Shown: positions 20,703 through 30,062, counted from the stretch's first letter. The stretch is 64,000 nt of DNA from Thamnaconus septentrionalis (GCA_009823395.1 CM020516.1:5626001-5690000); one strand, 5' to 3'. Numbers and translations are program-made. Notes: generated by a model from the letters alone, not told the origin.

Positions 20703-21234
20703 CCCTCGCCGCTGCTGCCGCGCGCTGCTCCTGCTCCTCACTCGGCTTCCGAGGCTCGCGGAGGCAGGACGGATAAACGCCAGTGTCGGTGCCTGAGGAG
20801 GAAGAGGACGAAGAGGAGGCGGAGGATACGCTGATTTACGTCCTCACCCGCCGTGACTATCTGTCTTTTTTTCCCCCCCATCATCCTTCTCTACCTTCAC
20901 TGCACAGCCTCGCGCAACCCTAATTCCCAACAACAACAACATCATCATCATCAGCAGCAGCAGCAGCAACTCTTCTCATCACTTCCACCTCGGAACCTTT
21001 GCCTAGGCGAGCCTGCATCTGCTGCCCCTACGTCCTCAGCAGTGGAACCAGCAGTCTGTCTGGGTCTGACTGGGTCTGACTGGGTTTGGACCTGGCTCTT
21101 ATTCCCACCACCTCAACCCCGCCGTCACCTCTGTCCAAGCAGGCAGGCAAGGGCAGCAAGAACTGGGCTCCTGCCATCACTGGATGATTTGGACGTCTGA
21201 TATCTGAGAAAAACAGAAGAAGAAGAAGAAGAAA

Positions 21235-21304
<70 letters not shown>

Positions 21305-21399
21305 ACTGAGCCTTCGTCCCCGCGGTGAATATTTCCGAGGAGGGGGGGGATTTCTGCACACAAGAAAAGCTCTCCGCGCGGACTCTCTCGCGGCCAAGG
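20703..21399 (+). other. Probable non-coding 5' exon(s) of an unidentified gene
   Basis: GC- and CpG-rich sequence ending in TCTCGCGGCCAAG at 21399, followed by GTAAGC, a near-ideal splice donor. A pyrimidine tract and CACTGCACAG ending at 20908 would make a good acceptor, so the exon could be a first exon from about 20700 or an internal 5' UTR exon 20909-21399. No long open frame reaches the donor. The last ATG before it (21184) opens only eight codons to TGA at 21207, a possible uORF. Internal compound repeats are CAA/ATC/AGC (20931-20970), a decamer TGGGTCTGAC (21061-21088) and GAA/GA (21215-21299). Coding sequence, if any, must lie beyond a large intron. The gene could not be identified. 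Confidence 0.45.
21240..21299. repeat. (AG)30 microsatellite inside the probable 5' exon
   Basis: Perfect AG array of about 60 bp preceded by GAA units (21215-21232). If transcribed, the mature leader would carry a 60-nt purine tract about 100 nt before the donor. Confidence 0.95.
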
Positions 21400-21664
21400 T
21401 AAGCGCTTTTGCCCGTTTCCCTTCCTTCACGCGCCCCCCTCTTTCTTCTCGCGCAATTTGCGCCACTGTCACTGCCGTCAGTGCGTCTCGAACCGATTCT
21501 GGGTGCGTTTTTCCCCCTCCTTCCCTTCGTTGCCGCAGATCCAACGCGCGCGCGTTAACGACGCCGCGAGAGGGTGATGGAGCGCGTGAGCACGCGGGGC
21601 TCGAAAGTGCTGAGAAAAGGGGCTCCGCAAAAGTGGCTGCGCAGAGGCGACGGCGAAGGAACGG

Positions 21665-21667
<3 letters not shown>

Positions 21668-21713
<46 letters not shown>
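21668..21713. repeat. (GT)23 microsatellite
   Basis: Perfect GT array. Confidence 0.97.
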
Positions 21714-21714
<1 letters not shown>

Positions 21715-21887
21715 GGAACAGTGCGGACTTTTTATGCTTCACAGGATGACGGTTGGGATTTAAAGGGGAAAAAAACCCGCAATGGGCCCCCCCAGTCCTC
21801 TGTATATTTTTGCGCACGAGCGCCCGGCCACGTACGTACGAACGATCCCGCTTCTCTCCTCCTGCTGCTGCTGCTCCTGCGTGCGTC

Positions 21888-21891
<4 letters not shown>

Positions 21892-21959
<68 letters not shown>

Positions 21960-21962
21960 TGC
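21892..21962. repeat. (GT)24 with (GTGC)5 extension
   Basis: GT 21892-21940, then GCGT/GTGC units to 21962. The alternating purine-pyrimidine run, including CG steps, is of the Z-DNA-prone type. Confidence 0.96.
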
Positions 21963-22181
21963 TCGCGCGGCCAAATCCCGTTATTCCGTGAAGCGGGGCG
22001 CCATTCACGCAGTGAATCAGGAGACAGTGGACTACTTCTTGGCGCTGCGGGCTTCAGACTTGTACGTCGCTTATTTGGCTTCACTCGTGCTGGAAGCTGC
22101 AGTGTTTCCCCTCCTCTGTCTCCCAGTTTGGGTGTATTTCCCACACTTTTTGAACAATAATGTATTCCGCTCCCTTCACTT

Positions 22182-22226
22182 TCCCCCCCCGCCGTCCTCC
22201 CCCCTCGCCCCCCCCCCTCCCCCCTG
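22182..22226 (-). other. C-run tract, G-quadruplex potential on minus strand
   Basis: Runs of 8, 6, 9 and 6 C separated by short GCCGTCCT/TCG/TC-type spacers. The minus strand meets the four-G-run pattern. Confidence 0.65.
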
Positions 22227-22814
22227 CGGGCTGCTCTTTGCGGGCTTCATTACGGCTTTGTAGAATTAAGATCTAGAAGTGGGGAGAATCCCAGCGGAGC
22301 TCGCGCTCGGGTCGACTCAGCCGCTCGGTCCATCTGAATACTCGGGCGTCCTCGGCTCGCGCCGCCGGTGGAGCCGCATGAAAGCTTGCATGCAGATGAC
22401 TTTCTGCCCCCGCAGGCTCGCCGGGCGCCTCTCAATTATAGGCAGATTGTTATTCAGGTTCTTTTTAAATTGTTGCGGACACGTCAGCCGGGGATGTCCA
22501 GCTGCTGCTGGTGCGTCCCGGGTTTGCCTTTGGATTGTTTGGTGTGGATTTCTGGATTATACATTTTTTTTGTGTGTGGATTTGATTTATGTATGTATTT
22601 GTAGCGGTGTCGGGCAGGTGAGGGGAGCCGGGGGACGGTGCGGGGCTGCGGGAGTCGTTGGTATTCACGCCGCAGCCTGAGATCGCTGCTCTCCAGCGAG
22701 CAATAATCTCTCTGCCTCCCTTCCGTCTCCCACACTGTTGCGCCGTGGAATTCTCCCCTCGAGCCCCCCCACCCGGCCCTCTTTTACCCACCTTCCTCCA
22801 GTTTTTTTTGCGTT

Positions 22815-22869
22815 TCCATCCATCCATCCTTCCATCCTTCCATCCATCCATCCATCCATCCATCCATCT
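22815..22869. repeat. (CATC)n tetranucleotide microsatellite
   Basis: CCAT units with two CCTT variants. Confidence 0.95.
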
Positions 22870-23879
22870 CTTCTCAGTCTCTCACAGCTAGGCTCTCTCT
22901 CTCTGTCTTGTGGGAGCCATTGAGAAAATCATTTGCTGTTCCTGTGTTTTATTCGATAGTGGTCGAGGGTGAGTGTGTGTCAGGTGTGTGTGTGTGTGTG
23001 TGTGGTGGGGGGGGTAGGGGGGTATCACCGGCCAGGCTTGGCCGTGCTGTTTCTTTAGACAGCCAGAAAATTGTTTCAAAAAAAATCAAATGATTCGTGG
23101 TGCACAGTGTTGAAACGGTCATGTGACTTCCTGCCACATCAGTCGGGATGAAGCGACACTCTCGCCGACGTTGCAACGGTGCCGTCGTGGCTCCCCCCCA
23201 CCCTCCTCCAGCTCTACATCCCCCATATCATGCGGTCACTGTGTCCAGCAGACTGTTTATGCCTTTTTACTGATCGGCCAGGAAAAAGAACGTAATCCCC
23301 CCCCCCTTCGTTCTATTCCTTCTCTCTCTCTTTCTCTCTCTCCCCGGCCGCTGTGAGTTTACGTTGCGGCAGCTCAGCGGCCGCTGAAAAGACTCATCAG
23401 ACGGAGGAGTCTTCGTTTAACATCAAAGCTGCCTCACTGTGACTCCACAAAAAGAGCTTTGTATCGGGTCTTTTTTTGTTGCAAGCAGCGTCACGGCAGG
23501 AGTATGATTTATGCTTGTTGATGGTTGCCCACCTCCCACCTCCCCCCACCTCCTCCCCCCGCCACCACTTTTTAGCTCAAGTATCTCTCTGGCTCTGGAC
23601 TCTCGAGGGCCTCGGGGGCTCCATCAGCTCGGCTTTTTGTCTCTTTTCTGCCACTTTGAGCGGAAACAGGAAGCGCTGCCGCCAAAAACGTCTCGAAAGG
23701 AACGCAGCCCCACTTTTCCTTCAGCTCGCCAAAATTACAGTTTCATGATGTGGTGGCGGCAGCAGCGAGGGGGATGGTGATTGCGCACCTTCAGAAAAAA
23801 CACACAAGAAAATTAAAATTCCTGCAACTTTGTGCTGAAATGAGGCTGAGGCGACTCGGACGATCACGTACGGAAAACG
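22870..23879. other. Non-coding with short GT and CT arrays
   Basis: GT 22984-23004 followed by G runs; CT-rich 23320-23342; C runs 23194-23204 and 23298-23308. No gene recognised. Confidence 0.5.
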
Positions 23880-24113
23880 CTGCTGCTGCTGCTGTTCCTG
23901 CTGCTGCTGCTGCTCCTCCTGCTCCTGCTCACTCCCACAGATATAATTAAACCTGCAGCCGCGTCTTCCTTAAGCATTGTTTGAAAAGACACAACTAGGC
24001 CAGCCACCGCCACCGCCGCTGCTGCTACTGCTACTGCTGCTGCATTCAAATCAAGCCGCTGGCTCTAATCAAGGTTCACTCAGCTGCTGCTGCTGCTGCT
24101 GCCGCTGCTGCTG
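23880..24113. repeat. Cluster of three interrupted CTG arrays
   Basis: CTG with TTC/CTC interruptions 23880-23930, GCC/GCTG/CTA 24003-24042, CTG with one GCC 24081-24113. These are separate, decayed arrays in one 235-bp interval. Confidence 0.92.
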
Positions 24114-24245
24114 TAGTGAGATGTTTTCTTTTTAGACGCTGCTCACCTGATTCCAATCTCAACATCCTGGTCTTCTCTGGCGACAGGCCTGCAGCCGCAG
24201 GGAGTAGTGGTGGGGGGGTGCAGTCACTTGGTGTCAGAATGAAGC

Positions 24246-24288
24246 GTCTTCTTCTTCTTCTTCTTCTTCTTCTTCTTCTTCTTCTTCA
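24246..24288. repeat. (CTT)14 microsatellite
   Basis: Perfect TTC run; the poly-L frame is an artefact. Confidence 0.96.
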
Positions 24289-24369
24289 GATGATTTCAGT
24301 GGATTCAGTGTCATGACCACTGTATGTATTCCTGCGCCCTCCTGTGTCGCCCCTCCGGCCCCCGGGCAG

Positions 24370-24467
24370 CTTAATGCTTCTCATCCATTAACTTTGCAGA
24401 CAAAACAAACGGCAGCGATGTGCTGATGTAGATTCTGGCTCGCATAAAAGATTCATACAGCCGCCGC
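24370..24467. promoter_or_regulatory. Candidate conserved non-coding block
   Basis: CTTAATGCTTCTCATCCATT, GACAAAACAAACGGCAGC and GCATAAAAGATTCATACAGC in repeat-free sequence between two arrays. Weak, texture-based. Confidence 0.25.

Positions 24468-24499
<32 letters not shown>
24468..24499. repeat. (GAT)10 microsatellite
   Basis: Perfect GAT run. Confidence 0.96.
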
Positions 24500-24501
<2 letters not shown>

Positions 24502-24601
24502 TTATTCACTGGCTTTTACTGCAAGTCTTAACTCCGCCACTCCCACCCTTTCTGGAAGATCTGGAAGGCCTGAGTTTAGTTGGTTTACTATCTAAACCCC
24601 C

Positions 24602-24603
<2 letters not shown>

Positions 24604-24634
<31 letters not shown>
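24604..24634. repeat. (CA)15 microsatellite
   Basis: Perfect CA run after a short C tract. Confidence 0.96.
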
Positions 24635-24636
<2 letters not shown>

Positions 24637-24811
24637 TTTTCATTTTTATTCCTCATTCTTCCTTTCTGCAGAGTTTAAAACCCTCCAGGACGAGCAAAAG
24701 GCAGCGAGATAGAGGGATTCATTTATTACACTGTAATCATTCTGTTTATATTTAATTACATGCCAGCAGCTGGTGGTGGGGGACTATGAGGGGGTGAGGA
24801 CAGACAGAGAG

Positions 24812-24870
24812 AGATGGACGGACGGACGGAGTGAGGGACGGAGTGAGGGAGGAAGGGAGGGAGGGAGGGG
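24812..24870. repeat. GGAC/GGAG tetranucleotide tract
   Basis: GGAC units followed by GTGAGGGAC and GGAGG units, all purine-rich on +. Confidence 0.85.
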
Positions 24871-25016
24871 GAGGCAGACCTTCCCGAGGTGACGACAGAG
24901 GGAGCTGTTGGGCTTCGCTGCAGCCTCGCCGGCTCCGCTCTACCCCCCCACCCCACCCACCCCCACCCCTCCGTTCTTCTCTTCCTTTCTAATTCTTTCT
25001 AAACTGCTCCGTCACT

Positions 25017-25089
25017 CTCTCTCTTTCTCTCTTTCTCTCTTCCTGCGTCGTCGCCGTCGCTCTTCTTCTTCTTCTTCTTCTTCTTCTTC
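25017..25089. repeat. CTTT/CT and (CTT)9 tracts
   Basis: CTCTTT units 25017-25041 and a perfect CTT run 25061-25089. Confidence 0.93.
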
Positions 25090-25178
25090 CCCTTCGTCTT
25101 TTTTTCTCCCATCCCTGAGAAGACGGCCAGTCAGGAGGTAGTTAGGCTCCCCCAGGGATGGGGGATTCAATCTGCACG

Positions 25179-25181
<3 letters not shown>

Positions 25182-25226
<45 letters not shown>
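25182..25226. repeat. (CA)22 microsatellite
   Basis: Perfect CA array. Confidence 0.97.
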
Positions 25227-25228
<2 letters not shown>

Positions 25229-25689
25229 GGACAAGTCGGCTCTGTCTGGATAAGTATGTCCACTGTGACTGGCTTCTGTTACCTCCAGATTCACATTACC
25301 TCCTGGTGAGAGAGAAAGAGGCCGGCTGGAGCCTGCAGGGGGGTGGGGGTGATTTAGGAAGGGGAGGGGCAGGGGTGCTGTTCTTCGTCTCACCCCCTGA
25401 CATGCACACTATTTTCCAGCCTGCTTTCCGCAAATCTTCTGCTCGGTGAGTTTGGTAGTCGTGAGTTTAAAGGTTCTGCAAAACTCACTTTGCTGGTTTT
25501 TCCCCATCGTCATCATCATCATCTTCATCGTCAGATCATCGCCGATCAGCCCTTTGTGATGTCACAAATGGAATGACACTGGAACAACACCTCCCCCGAC
25601 GTCGGTGACCATACCCGCTGCACAGGAAGCTGTGAAAAGAGTAATTTGAGCCCTCTGAGTTTTTTCCTCCTCTTTTGTGTTTGTATTCA
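25227..25689. other. Non-coding with an ATC array
   Basis: Imperfect CATCGTCATC array 25507-25530; G-rich 25338-25375. No gene recognised. Confidence 0.5.
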
Positions 25690-25830
25690 CGCGGCTCGGT
25701 CGCAGGTAGACGATGAAGTGATTTGCAGTTTCCTGCGGCGCAGCGATGGGATTATAACTCTAATCTCCGGCCTCGGCCCGATTAAATGACAGAGTCAGTA
25801 ATTAGTGTTGCTGACCTCTAATCTTTTTTC
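25690..25830. promoter_or_regulatory. Candidate enhancer-like block, homeodomain/MEIS motifs
   Basis: GGATTA (25749-25754) and TAATCTCC (25761-25768) are inverted OTX/PITX-type cores 6 bp apart. TGACAG (25787-25792) is a MEIS/TGIF-type core and TAATTA (25799-25804) a homeodomain core. Balanced, repeat-free sequence of about 140 bp bordered by G-rich DNA. Conservation untested. Confidence 0.36.
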
Positions 25831-25917
25831 ACTTGCCCTCAACAGGGGGGTGGGAGAAAAAAGAGCAGAGGACGGACGAGGGAGCGCGGCTGATTTGTAT
25901 GCGTGTGACGAGGAGGC

Positions 25918-25943
25918 GGGGGGGAAGGGGGGGTGGGGGGGTG
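25918..25943 (+). other. G-quadruplex-type tract
   Basis: G7 AA G7 T G7 T GG in about 26 bp: very long G runs with one- or two-base loops, among the strongest patterns for a parallel quadruplex. Confidence 0.75.
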
Positions 25944-26415
25944 GAGTGATTTCCTGGCTTTTCCGAGGGCGCGTGGGGGGAATTTCAGGGAGCGCAGGTG
26001 GTTCGCCGCTGTTGACACAGTTTCCCCTGGTTTCCTCTCCGCTTCAGGCAAGAGGCTGCTGTGTTTCAGACTCGTTGGGCGTGTGCCCAGCTGGTTTCAC
26101 TTAGGAGCTCCGTCGCAGAAAACCTGGCAGGAGTCTAAACAAGCGAAGTTTGGGATTTAACGACGGCTCAGCACCTGCATTTTAACTTTTTGAAATCCCG
26201 TTTGGTCGTCGAACAGAGTTGGTTTGGCATTCCTGAAAGGGTCGGCTTTATGATTTGTGGCCCGGCAGTGAGCCACCGTCCGGGGCCTCAACCACAATCT
26301 GAGTCCCAGGGTGTTTGGAAGAGTTGTTGCCTTCTGGGATTTAAGAAAGACGGGAAACAGAAATATCAAAGGCCTTTTTTTTTTTCAAAACTTGTGTCGT
26401 CGGAGTCACTTTAAT
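25944..26415. other. Non-coding, nothing recognised
   Basis: Mixed sequence with a T run near 26378. No gene or transposon recognised. Confidence 0.5.
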
Positions 26416-26640
26416 GAGATACGGTAGATGGATAGATAAGTACTTTATTTATCCCAAAGGAAATTCAGTTTCTCAGCTGCACAGTCATTTATCAGAAAAT
26501 CTGTTCATAAAACAGTGCATAGAGAACAAGAGAATAATTAAGAATAAAGAAGAATTTGAGGTAATAAATAGTAACCCTAAGAGTCTCTCCAGTTGGAGCT
26601 GAAGGTTCTCACAGACGGCAGAAGCTCCTACGCTTGTTCT
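26416..26640. mobile_element. Teleost LINE-like 3' tail with GATA flank
   Basis: AGATGGATAGATAAGTACTT, TTTATTTATCCCAAAGGAAA and TTCAG resemble the common teleost repeat in which GATA units precede ACTTTATT-ATCCC-AAGG-AAATTC. GGCAGAAGCTCCTACGCTTG at its right also fits that family. No open frame. The family name is not asserted (a non-LTR retrotransposon end is likely). Confidence 0.6.
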
Positions 26641-26709
26641 CCTCATCCCCCGGGCGACCTCACTCGACCGCGCGCGTGGTTGGTTGCAGAAGGAGGGGTG
26701 TATGTGGGG

Positions 26710-26840
26710 GTTTGATCAATGTTGATCCAGGATTAATGGCTGATTCCATCGATCGGCTCATTGATGATCAGAACGCGGCGTTGACGGCCGCATTGATCCA
26801 GACAGAATGAGAATCGATCGCTCAAGACAGACGGCCGTGC
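26710..26840. promoter_or_regulatory. Candidate regulatory block with repeated TGATC/ATTGAT words
   Basis: GTTGATCCAGGATTAATGGC (26720-26739), CCATCGATCGG (26746-26756), ATTGATGATCAG and GCATTGATCCAGAC follow within 110 bp. GTTGATCCAG and ATTGATCCAG are an imperfect direct repeat about 70 bp apart. Repeat-free otherwise. Confidence 0.28.
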
Positions 26841-26857
26841 TGATTGAGGAACCCACC

Positions 26858-26860
<3 letters not shown>

Positions 26861-26907
<47 letters not shown>
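26861..26907. repeat. (TG)23 microsatellite
   Basis: Perfect TG array; a second imperfect GT/GC array lies at 26985-27018. Confidence 0.97.
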
Positions 26908-26908
<1 letters not shown>

Positions 26909-27018
26909 GTTTTCCTTGTCCGTGTTCAGCATGAACGCAAATGCAATGGCCATGTGATTTTGCAGGTGCGTATTTTGTGTTTGTGCGTGTGTGTGTGCGC
27001 GTGTGTGTGTGTGTGTGC

Positions 27019-27332
27019 AGCATTATAATCCACAGTAATTTGTTTCCTGTGACGGCCGTGCGGTTCAGTCAGGTGGGCCGCGGCGTCTCGTGACGGCGCT
27101 CACATGACGGCCAGAGACAAGCGAGTTGTTTTATTCCGGCCAATCGCAGTCGCTCAATAGAGCAATTTCATGAGAGAGAGAGAGAGACAACTGTGTGTGT
27201 GTGTGTGTGTGTGTGAGAGTGAGGAGGAGGGGGAGCAGGAGGAGGAGGAGGAGGAGGTCAAGAGCAGAATTCATCTGACATGAGCAGGAGGTTCCCGCTG
27301 TGTTCTCCCGTCAGTCTGCTCGGAAAAAAAGA
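27019..27332. other. Non-coding with GA, GT and GAG arrays
   Basis: GA 27174-27187, GT 27192-27214, GAG 27220-27256. GGCCAATCGCAG near 27140 contains a CCAAT word. No gene recognised. Confidence 0.6.
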
Positions 27333-27352
27333 ACATTCCACAATTGGAATGT
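27333..27352. promoter_or_regulatory. Inverted pair of TEAD/MCAT motifs
   Basis: ACATTCCA, spacer CAAT, TGGAATGT: two perfect 8-bp arms, each matching the TEAD (MCAT) recognition sequence, arranged head to head. CTAATTAATGATTCACAACC follows at 27369-27388 in repeat-free sequence to about 27440. Probable small enhancer core; function is inferred from motif only. Confidence 0.42.
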
Positions 27353-27464
27353 CGGTTGTTTTTGTGCTCTAATTAATGATTCACAACCGAGAAGTTCTTG
27401 ATTTGACAGATTGGACTTGATTTGAGAAGGCACAAGGAATAAAGTCTGAGAAAAAAAGAAATAA

Positions 27465-27497
27465 GAGGAGGAGGAGGAGGAGGAGGAGGAGGAGGAG
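27465..27497. repeat. (GAG)11 microsatellite
   Basis: Perfect GAG run. Confidence 0.96.
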
Positions 27498-27594
27498 TAC
27501 AAGGTGGGGAAGGAGAAGCTGGAGTTCCAGCAGCTTGAGGGTCAAGGAGAGATTTAATGAGTCGTTGCTTCTCATCATTTAGAATGATAATTAA

Positions 27595-27596
<2 letters not shown>

Positions 27597-27636
<40 letters not shown>
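27597..27636. repeat. (GT)20 microsatellite
   Basis: Perfect GT array. Confidence 0.97.
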
Positions 27637-27637
<1 letters not shown>

Positions 27638-27877
27638 GGAAGACGGAGGGAGATGACATGTTCTCTTTGCTTGACTCGTGGCTGTCGAAGCCGCTCTCAG
27701 CCGCCTCACCTCTGCTGTAATTATCTCCTCGTTGGCCTCCAAACCAGCGGACGGACAGAATGACGAACGTCTGCATTAAGTCGGATCAGAGAGCGACGCC
27801 CCCTCGTTCCTCTTCTTCCGGTGCGCGTCTGAATAATCAGTTCACCGGAGACACTTTAATCGAACAGCAGCGGTGGG

Positions 27878-27881
<4 letters not shown>

Positions 27882-27907
<26 letters not shown>
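27882..27907. repeat. (TA)13 microsatellite
   Basis: Perfect TA array after a T run. Confidence 0.96.
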
Positions 27908-27908
<1 letters not shown>

Positions 27909-28079
27909 TACATATTCCAAGGCGGACGAGGCCTCATTGATTATCGTTTCCCTCCACTTATCATCTTTATCATTTGCGAACTGACGTTTCGCTCTTCACC
28001 TCCTCACCCCCACCCCTCCCTCACCCGCTCCACCCCCACGCCCCTCCCTCCGCTCGGCCTCAGCTACTTGTCTGCAGGC

Positions 28080-28170
28080 GTCCCTGTCGCCGAGCTCTGT
28101 AATTAACGCGGCCACTTTAATTGCAGGGCCGACTTAATTCCGCTGATGGAAACTCGTCGGTAAAGGTGAA
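28080..28170. promoter_or_regulatory. Candidate homeodomain-site cluster
   Basis: TAATTA (28100-28105), TTTAATTG (28116-28123) and CTTAATTC (28133-28140) occur at about 17-bp spacing in repeat-free sequence, which places them on roughly the same DNA face every one and a half turns. Enhancer-like; untested. Confidence 0.35.
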
Positions 28171-28351
28171 CCCTGTGGTCAGGGGTGGAGGTGTTGGCGG
28201 GCGGGGTGGGGGGGCGACTCCTCCCCGGGGTGTGTTTATTGGCTGGGGGAAGTCGCGCATCTGTGTTTCAAAAAGGGCCTCAATATACACACAGTCTCTC
28301 CATTTATTTGTGGGTCTACTCTCGTTCCTGAAAATGATGATATGCTGCTGC

Positions 28352-28396
28352 TCCATTAAAGTCCATTGAAGCTGAACTTCAACGGACTTTAATGGA
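28352..28396. other. Near-perfect 20-bp hairpin
   Basis: The left arm (CCATTAAAGTCCATTGAAG at 28353-28371) pairs with the right arm (CTTCAACGGACTTTAATGG at 28377-28395) with one mismatch. The flanking T28352/A28396 also pairs. The loop is 5 nt (CTGAA). No transposon ends or flanking duplications were seen; the loop is too short for a typical microRNA precursor. Origin unknown. Confidence 0.8.
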
Positions 28397-28693
28397 AGGA
28401 GACGCTACAGAAACATGAAAAGAAAACCTGTTCTGAGATCAGTTTCTGATTCTGAGCCAACTCACATCTGAGCCGAACAAATTCTAACTGCATTTTTAGA
28501 CGACGAAATTTAAACACAACAACTTGACCGTTTATTTTTTTTTGGTCCTTTTTTTCATGGGAAGCTGAGCTTCCCCCGGGTTTAATGTTTGGATTGGGCG
28601 AGTAAAGAATTCTCAGAATCGCGTGTTTTTCCCTCGCTGGAGGCTTAAAGTTAAAGTAGCTTCAGAGCAGGTGGAAAAGGAATAAATGGGAAC
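28397..28693. other. Non-coding, nothing recognised
   Basis: Unique AT-rich sequence with a T run near 28530; no feature recognised. Confidence 0.5.
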
Positions 28694-28699
28694 GCACAC

Positions 28700-28760
<61 letters not shown>
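28694..28760. repeat. (CA)33 microsatellite
   Basis: Long CA array with one AA slip at its start, followed by GCATGCACGC. Confidence 0.97.
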
Positions 28761-28763
<3 letters not shown>

Positions 28764-29018
28764 TGCACGCAGCATTTTACTGGTCAGCCAAAACAGCACA
28801 TGCTGCATAAAGCTTATCTGATTATGAGCAGGGTTAGATAGAGGACTCTGCTCTGTGACGCTGGATGAAAAGACTCACAGATAAACTGATAGCTGAGCTG
28901 AACGGTGGGCAGCGGCGGCGGACTTAAAATAAAAGCCCACAAAGCTGCGACCTTGGTGCACCCAGGAGGTCGTCTGACCCCCGCTGCCATTATTTGTCTT
29001 TGTTTTGTTTTCATTTGT

Positions 29019-29090
29019 GGGTGGTGGTGGTGGTGGTGGTGGTGGTGGAGGGGAGGGATGTCGTCGTCGTCGTCGGCGTCGTCGTCGCTG
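29019..29090. repeat. (GGT)10 and GTC/GCC trinucleotide tracts
   Basis: GGT 29019-29048, then GTCGTC units with GGC interruption 29060-29088. Confidence 0.93.
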
Positions 29091-29260
29091 CTGCGTTTTT
29101 CAACGAGCAAACCGCGGCGGGAGTTTAATTAAATGACACAGTCGAGCAGAGAGGGACAGAAATAGTTTGCGTAATGAACGCGCCCAACATGTAGCTGCGA
29201 GGCAGCAGCCATGACAAATTGATATGATGTGTGGCGGCGCGGGGAGAGGGGGCGCTATTT
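29091..29260. promoter_or_regulatory. Candidate conserved non-coding block
   Basis: GAGTTTAATTAAATGACACA (29121-29140), TTTGCGTAATGAACGCG and CATGACAAATTGATATGATG in sequence free of simple repeats. TTTAATTAAA is a palindromic homeodomain-type site. Confidence 0.33.
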
Positions 29261-29420
29261 ATAAAGACGCTCCTCAACAGGAGGAAGTGGCCTGATGTTT
29301 GTTCATGTCTGTCAGTCTGAGGGTCGTCGTCTCCACGTTTGTCTTCACCTCTTTTTTTTTTTTTTGCTTCCAAATGTGGAGCTTAAATTGCTTCCAAAAT
29401 AGACCAAAGGCGTTTCTTTA

Positions 29421-29450
29421 GTTTTATTTATTTATTTATTTATTTATTTT
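29421..29450. repeat. (TTTA)7 microsatellite
   Basis: Perfect tetranucleotide run. Confidence 0.95.
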
Positions 29451-29562
29451 ACGCCGTAGTTCAGCCCACTCTGATCTCTCGGCGGCAAATTGAGAAGAAA
29501 AACTGAAGAACTGGAGGCACCAGGGCAAAAGAGAACCTCTGCGCGTCTTCCTCGGGTTTTCA

Positions 29563-29766
29563 CACACATGCACGCACACGCACACTCATACACACACACA
29601 CACACACCGTCGTCGAGGCCTTGAGGTTTTTTTTCCTTGGACGTCTTTTTTCTCTTTTTTTCTCTCTTTGTCGGCGAGTGAGAGAGCGCGCAAGCAGAAG
29701 ATCAGCGGCAAGATCTCGACACGCTGATGTAATGACGGCGTCCCCGACAGATGAAGGCTCAACCAT

Positions 29767-29814
<48 letters not shown>

Positions 29815-29820
29815 AGAGAG
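29563..29820. repeat. Imperfect CA array 29563-29607 and (CA)20 29768-29808
   Basis: Two CA tracts separated by about 160 bp of T-rich and CpG-containing sequence. GA follows at 29815-29822. Confidence 0.95.
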
Positions 29821-30020
29821 AGACAAGGGGGAAAAAGCCTGTTTTCTTTTCTACTAGACAGAGCATCACTGCAGGCTTGACCTCTTTACCATAATAACCT
29901 CGTCCACCTCTCCTCCCTCCCTCCCTCTGTCTCTCGCTGTTTGTTTCTTTAACGGCTCACTGTCCCCCATAACCCCCCCCCGCCCATTCCCCTGACTCTC
30001 TCCCCATTCTCACCCCCTCG

Positions 30021-30062
30021 CCACACACACACACACACACACACACACTCTCTCTCTCTCTC
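30021..30062. repeat. Compound (CA)14(TC)7 microsatellite
   Basis: CA passes directly into TC. Confidence 0.95.

Larger units (their letters stand above)
21400..22480. promoter_or_regulatory. CpG-island-like block downstream of the probable 5' exon
   Basis: Dense CpG by eye outside the repeats (CCAACGCGCGCGTTAACGACG near 21541; GCGGAGCTCGCGCTCGGGTCG near 22293; GGCTCGCGCCGCCGG near 22353). 22420-22480 contains TCTCAATTATAGGCAGATTG in repeat-poor sequence. Consistent with a promoter-associated island extending into intron 1. Two long GT arrays interrupt it. Confidence 0.5.

Noticed and set aside
21125..22144. 339-codon minus frame, the longest in the window
   Set aside because: Built from translated GT/GA arrays (THTHTH, SLSLSL) joined by CpG-rich sequence; no domain, and it lies in the island and probable 5' exon of the opposite strand.
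21574..22263. Coding first exon on + after the probable donor
   Set aside because: The 229-codon frame is largely CVCVCV and alanine/proline-rich island sequence. I also looked for the short conserved first-exon peptides of SALL, TSHZ and BCL11 type genes and found none.
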